Shown piece after piece: positions 13,528 through 15,284 of a stretch of 15,284 bases of DNA. The notes beneath the pieces were generated by a model that ran no database searches, had not been told where the DNA came from, and was given only the letters and a program-made list of their open reading frames with translations. The stretch comes from JAAYJS01 sp964346185. GTDB lineage: Bacteria > Bacillota > Clostridia > Eubacteriales > Eubacteriaceae. Positions within the stretch are counted from its first letter, which is position 1. Each line of letters begins with the position of its first letter. The translations under genes were made by a program, and so were the position numbers. Location of the stretch: the NCBI GenBank assembly GCA_964346185.1, contig CAYFTR010000035.1:1-15284 (forward strand). Reading direction: 5' to 3'.

Positions 13528-14952
13528 TTATTCTCCTTGTTCTTTTTTTTCTTTTAAAACCTCCGTCAGGCGATAAGCAACTTGATTGATATTGTATGCG
13601 CCCGCTACTAAAACCAAATCACCGCTTTTTAAATTATCGGCTAAAAATTTTACAATCGTGTCGAATTCGGAAAACACAACGGTCGGGGTTGCGTGCTCCG
13701 CTTTAACACGTTTCGCGATGTCCTCGGAATATATATTCCATTTGTTTTCTTCTCTGTCGGAGGAGATGTCGTTTAAAATTAAAAAGTCCGCCTGAGCCAG
13801 AGACTCAACAAACCCGTCCAGTAAATAGTAGGTTCGCGAATAAATATAGGGCTGAAACACCACCCATAATTTACGGTGTTTGTGGTTGCGACAAGCTTCT
13901 ATAACAACCTTTAACTCCGTGGGGTGGTGGGCGTAATCTTCATAAATATTAATGCCGTCAACTTCGCCGCAAAACTGAAAACGCCGTTTGGCGCCCTTAA
14001 AACTTTTTAAGGATTGTTGAACGATGGCTAAAGGCACGTTGTAATAATCGCAGCAGGCAATACATGCCAGGGCGTTTAATACATTGTGGTTGCCGGGTAC
14101 CTGTACGGTAAAAGAGCCGTACAGTCGGCTGTCTTTGTAAACATTAAACATCGGATTGCCCTGATCGTCAAAGGTTATATCGTCGGCGCGCCATTTATTG
14201 TCGGCATTAAACCCGTAAGTCCAAATGGGGGCGGATAACCCCTCAAGGGCATCCAGCACATTCCGGGAGTCGCCCCAGGCAATAATTAAACCTGAGTCCG
14301 GAACAATCGATGCAAATTTTTTGAAAGAAGCCTGAATTTGAGACAAGCCTTCTGTAAAATAATCCAAATGTTCTTCTTCGATATTGGTGATAACGGCAAC
14401 TTGGTGATCTGTATGTAAAAACGAATCGACATATTCGCAGGATTCAACAATAAAATAATCGCTCTTGCCGAGGCGTGCGTTACTCTTAACGGCCTCTATA
14501 GTGCTCCCGATGCTGATGCTGGGGTCAAACCCCGCCGCCATAAGCGCCGTGCCGATCATGGAAGAGGTTGTCGTTTTACCGTGGGTACCCGCCACGCCGA
14601 TCGTCTGTGGGAATACCGCGGAGAGCAGCCCTAAATAATAAGAACGTTCGATCTCTGGAATACCCAAGGCTTTTGCCTGTTGCCTTTCCGGATTGTCTTC
14701 GTGGATAGCGGCGGAATAAACCACTAAATCGATCCCCGAATGAATATTGTCACGGTGATGCCCTTTATGAACGATGGCACCCAACTTTTGTAATTTTTTT
14801 GTATAATCCGACACGTTGATGTCGGAACCTTCTACATGAAACCCCTGACCGATGGCCATTTCGGCTAAGCCGCTTAAACTGCTGCCGCCTATACCGATAA
14901 AATAGATCGTTTCTATGGGTTGATCGTATTTTGCTTTTAAGAATTCTTTCAT
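13528..14952 (-). CDS. murC: UDP-N-acetylmuramate--L-alanine ligase MurC
   Basis: Cytoplasmic ATP-dependent ligase that adds L-alanine to UDP-MurNAc, the first step of the peptidoglycan stem peptide. It has 474 residues, the normal MurC length (450-490). The UDP-binding N-domain shows IYFIGIGGSSLSGLAEMA (16-33) and EGSDI; the ATP P-loop is GTHGKTTTS (122-130); then VESCEYVDSFL, ITNIEEEHLDYF, PGNHNVLNALA, and the C-domain KGAKRRFQ and YEDYAHHPTEL with the MurC/Mpl-type His pair. I chose ATG 14952 because GGGAGG lies just upstream and the family homology starts there; the longer in-frame start at 15045 would run through the promoter and add a basic stretch unlike the family. It is transcribed with the patatin gene downstream. 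Mpl, the recycling ligase, is an alternative but is mainly proteobacterial. Confidence 0.93.
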   Translation of the reverse strand: MKEFLKAKYDQPIETIYFIGIGGSSLSGLAEMAIGQGFHVEGSDINVSDYTKKLQKLGAIVHKGHHRDNIHSGIDLVVYSAAIHEDNPERQQAKALGIPEIERSYYLGLLSAVFPQTIGVAGTHGKTTTSSMIGTALMAAGFDPSISIGSTIEAVKSNARLGKSDYFIVESCEYVDSFLHTDHQVAVITNIEEEHLDYFTEGLSQIQASFKKFASIVPDSGLIIAWGDSRNVLDALEGLSAPIWTYGFNADNKWRADDITFDDQGNPMFNVYKDSRLYGSFTVQVPGNHNVLNALACIACCDYYNVPLAIVQQSLKSFKGAKRRFQFCGEVDGINIYEDYAHHPTELKVVIEACRNHKHRKLWVVFQPYIYSRTYYLLDGFVESLAQADFLILNDISSDREENKWNIYSEDIAKRVKAEHATPTVVFSEFDTIVKFLADNLKSGDLVLVAGAYNINQVAYRLTEVLKEKKEQGE

Positions 14953-14977
14953 TATCAGCCTCCCTGTTCGTCTTCTT

Positions 14978-15007
14978 ATTATATATCGATTAATATCTTT
15001 AGTACAA
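14978..15007 (-). promoter_or_regulatory. Putative sigma-A promoter of murC-patatin
   Basis: On the reverse strand TTGTAC (15002-15007) and TATAAT (14978-14983) are 18 bases apart, and the -10 lies 25 bases upstream of the murC ATG at 14952. This supports the shorter murC start, because a transcript from here could not include the 15045 codon. Confidence 0.6.
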
Positions 15008-15194
15008 GGGCTTCGCGAGAAGGCTTTATTTAAATAAGATTTCAATGAAATGTGAATTGGTTTGGGTTTATAAAGCGGCAGCCCCGCGACGGCGCAAATT
15101 ACAGCTTACGAAAAAAATCGGTGCATGGCGTTTGTGGTATAATGACAAAGTAATAAAAGGAAAAAGCTTTTATAAAAAAAGTAGTGTAAAAGTC

Positions 15195-15243
15195 TGGCAC
15201 CCCCGGCGGGAATCGAACCCACAATTGTCCCTTAGGAGTAGAC
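15195..15243 (-). tRNA. Truncated tRNA-Arg(CCU), 3' half only; candidate integration (att) site
   Basis: Reading the reverse strand, the 3' end is CCA (15195-15197), discriminator G, acceptor strand CGGGGGT (15199-15205), T stem GTGGG/CCCGC around loop TTCGATT (15206-15222), variable AATT, anticodon 3' stem GGGAC (15227-15231) and loop CTCCTAA (15232-15238) with anticodon CCU. The 5' anticodon strand reads GTCTA instead of the needed GTCCC, so only the outer three pairs and one wobble form. Further 5' there is no D arm and no ACCCCCG acceptor partner in the remaining 41 bases. The molecule is therefore a half tRNA. Breakage exactly at the anticodon arm is characteristic of tyrosine-recombinase attachment sites in tRNA genes. 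Confidence 0.75.
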
Positions 15244-15260
15244 CCGATACGATGAAACCA

Positions 15261-15277
15261 AGTGCAACACAGTGCAA
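15261..15277 (+). repeat. Two direct repeats AGTGCAA, 10-base period
   Basis: AGTGCAA occurs at 15261-15267 and 15271-15277, exactly one helical turn apart, 18 bases outside the broken tRNA. Same-face spacing next to a candidate core site suggests integrase arm-type or excisionase binding sites. Only two copies are visible before the window ends. Confidence 0.35.
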
Positions 15278-15284
15278 GAAAATC

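Noticed and set aside
15046..15194. TATAAT at 15138-15143 as a promoter for an unseen small RNA or gene
   Set aside because: No matching -35 at usual spacing, no open frame, and no terminator before the tRNA half. The stretch otherwise shows only A-rich sequence and a short AAAAGCTTTT palindrome.
15195..15284. Group I intron interrupting tRNA-Arg(CCU) in the anticodon loop
   Set aside because: Such introns are known in this tRNA in some bacteria, but only 41 bases remain to the window edge. I see no group I core elements in them, and the 5' anticodon strand bases GTCTA mimic but do not match the exon. It cannot be excluded without more sequence.
1..15284. CRISPR arrays, insertion sequences, rRNA or riboswitches
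   Set aside because: I found no regularly spaced repeats, transposase gene, rRNA-like stretch or recognisable riboswitch core in the window.

Overview
The window looks like the chromosome of a low- to mid-GC Gram-positive anaerobe (Bacillota). The signs are A/T-rich intergenic DNA, strong AGGAGG-type ribosome binding sites, sigma-A-like promoters, a lipoprotein-type TRAP binding protein and family members typical of Clostridia-like genomes. I cannot name the genus from sequence alone.

Left part (1-10260): a catabolic operon on the + strand, ending at a clear intrinsic terminator (10216-10258). It begins with a headless DeoR-family regulator (sensor domain only, homology starting near 311) whose upstream sequence appears to have been replaced. 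A promoter at 738-767 then leads into a D-2-hydroxyacid dehydrogenase, a class II aldolase, a TRAP solute-binding protein (dctP), a LarA/DUF2088-type nickel hydroxyacid racemase/epimerase-like protein, TRAP permeases dctQ and dctM, a GntP-family gluconate-type permease and an FGGY sugar/sugar-acid kinase. Together they suggest this pathway: import of a sugar acid (aldonate), C2 epimerisation, NAD-dependent oxidation or reduction, phosphorylation, and retro-aldol cleavage into central metabolism. The exact substrate and the order of steps cannot be read from the sequence.

Two of the three TRAP genes carry lesions at their extreme 5' ends. dctP has a one-base frameshift inside its signal peptide, and dctQ has an in-frame TAA at codon 9. 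The GntP permease and all enzymes are intact. Either the assembly has small errors, or the TRAP importer is decaying while GntP has taken over uptake.

Middle part (10260-12170): a 280-base intergenic stretch holds a GC-rich, possibly dispersed repeat-like segment and a nested perfect hairpin. Next comes a reverse-strand HAD phosphatase (Gph-like), divergent from a forward LUD-domain protein. The LUD gene converges on the next pair across a bidirectional terminator (12081-12127).

Right part (12173-15284): a reverse-strand pair, murC followed by a patatin-like phospholipase (8 bases apart), with a good promoter upstream of murC. At the right edge lies the 3' half of a tRNA-Arg(CCU) gene on the reverse strand, broken at the anticodon arm, with two AGTGCAA direct repeats one helical turn apart just beyond it. 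This is what the distal attachment site of an integrated element looks like. In that reading the element lies to the right of the window.
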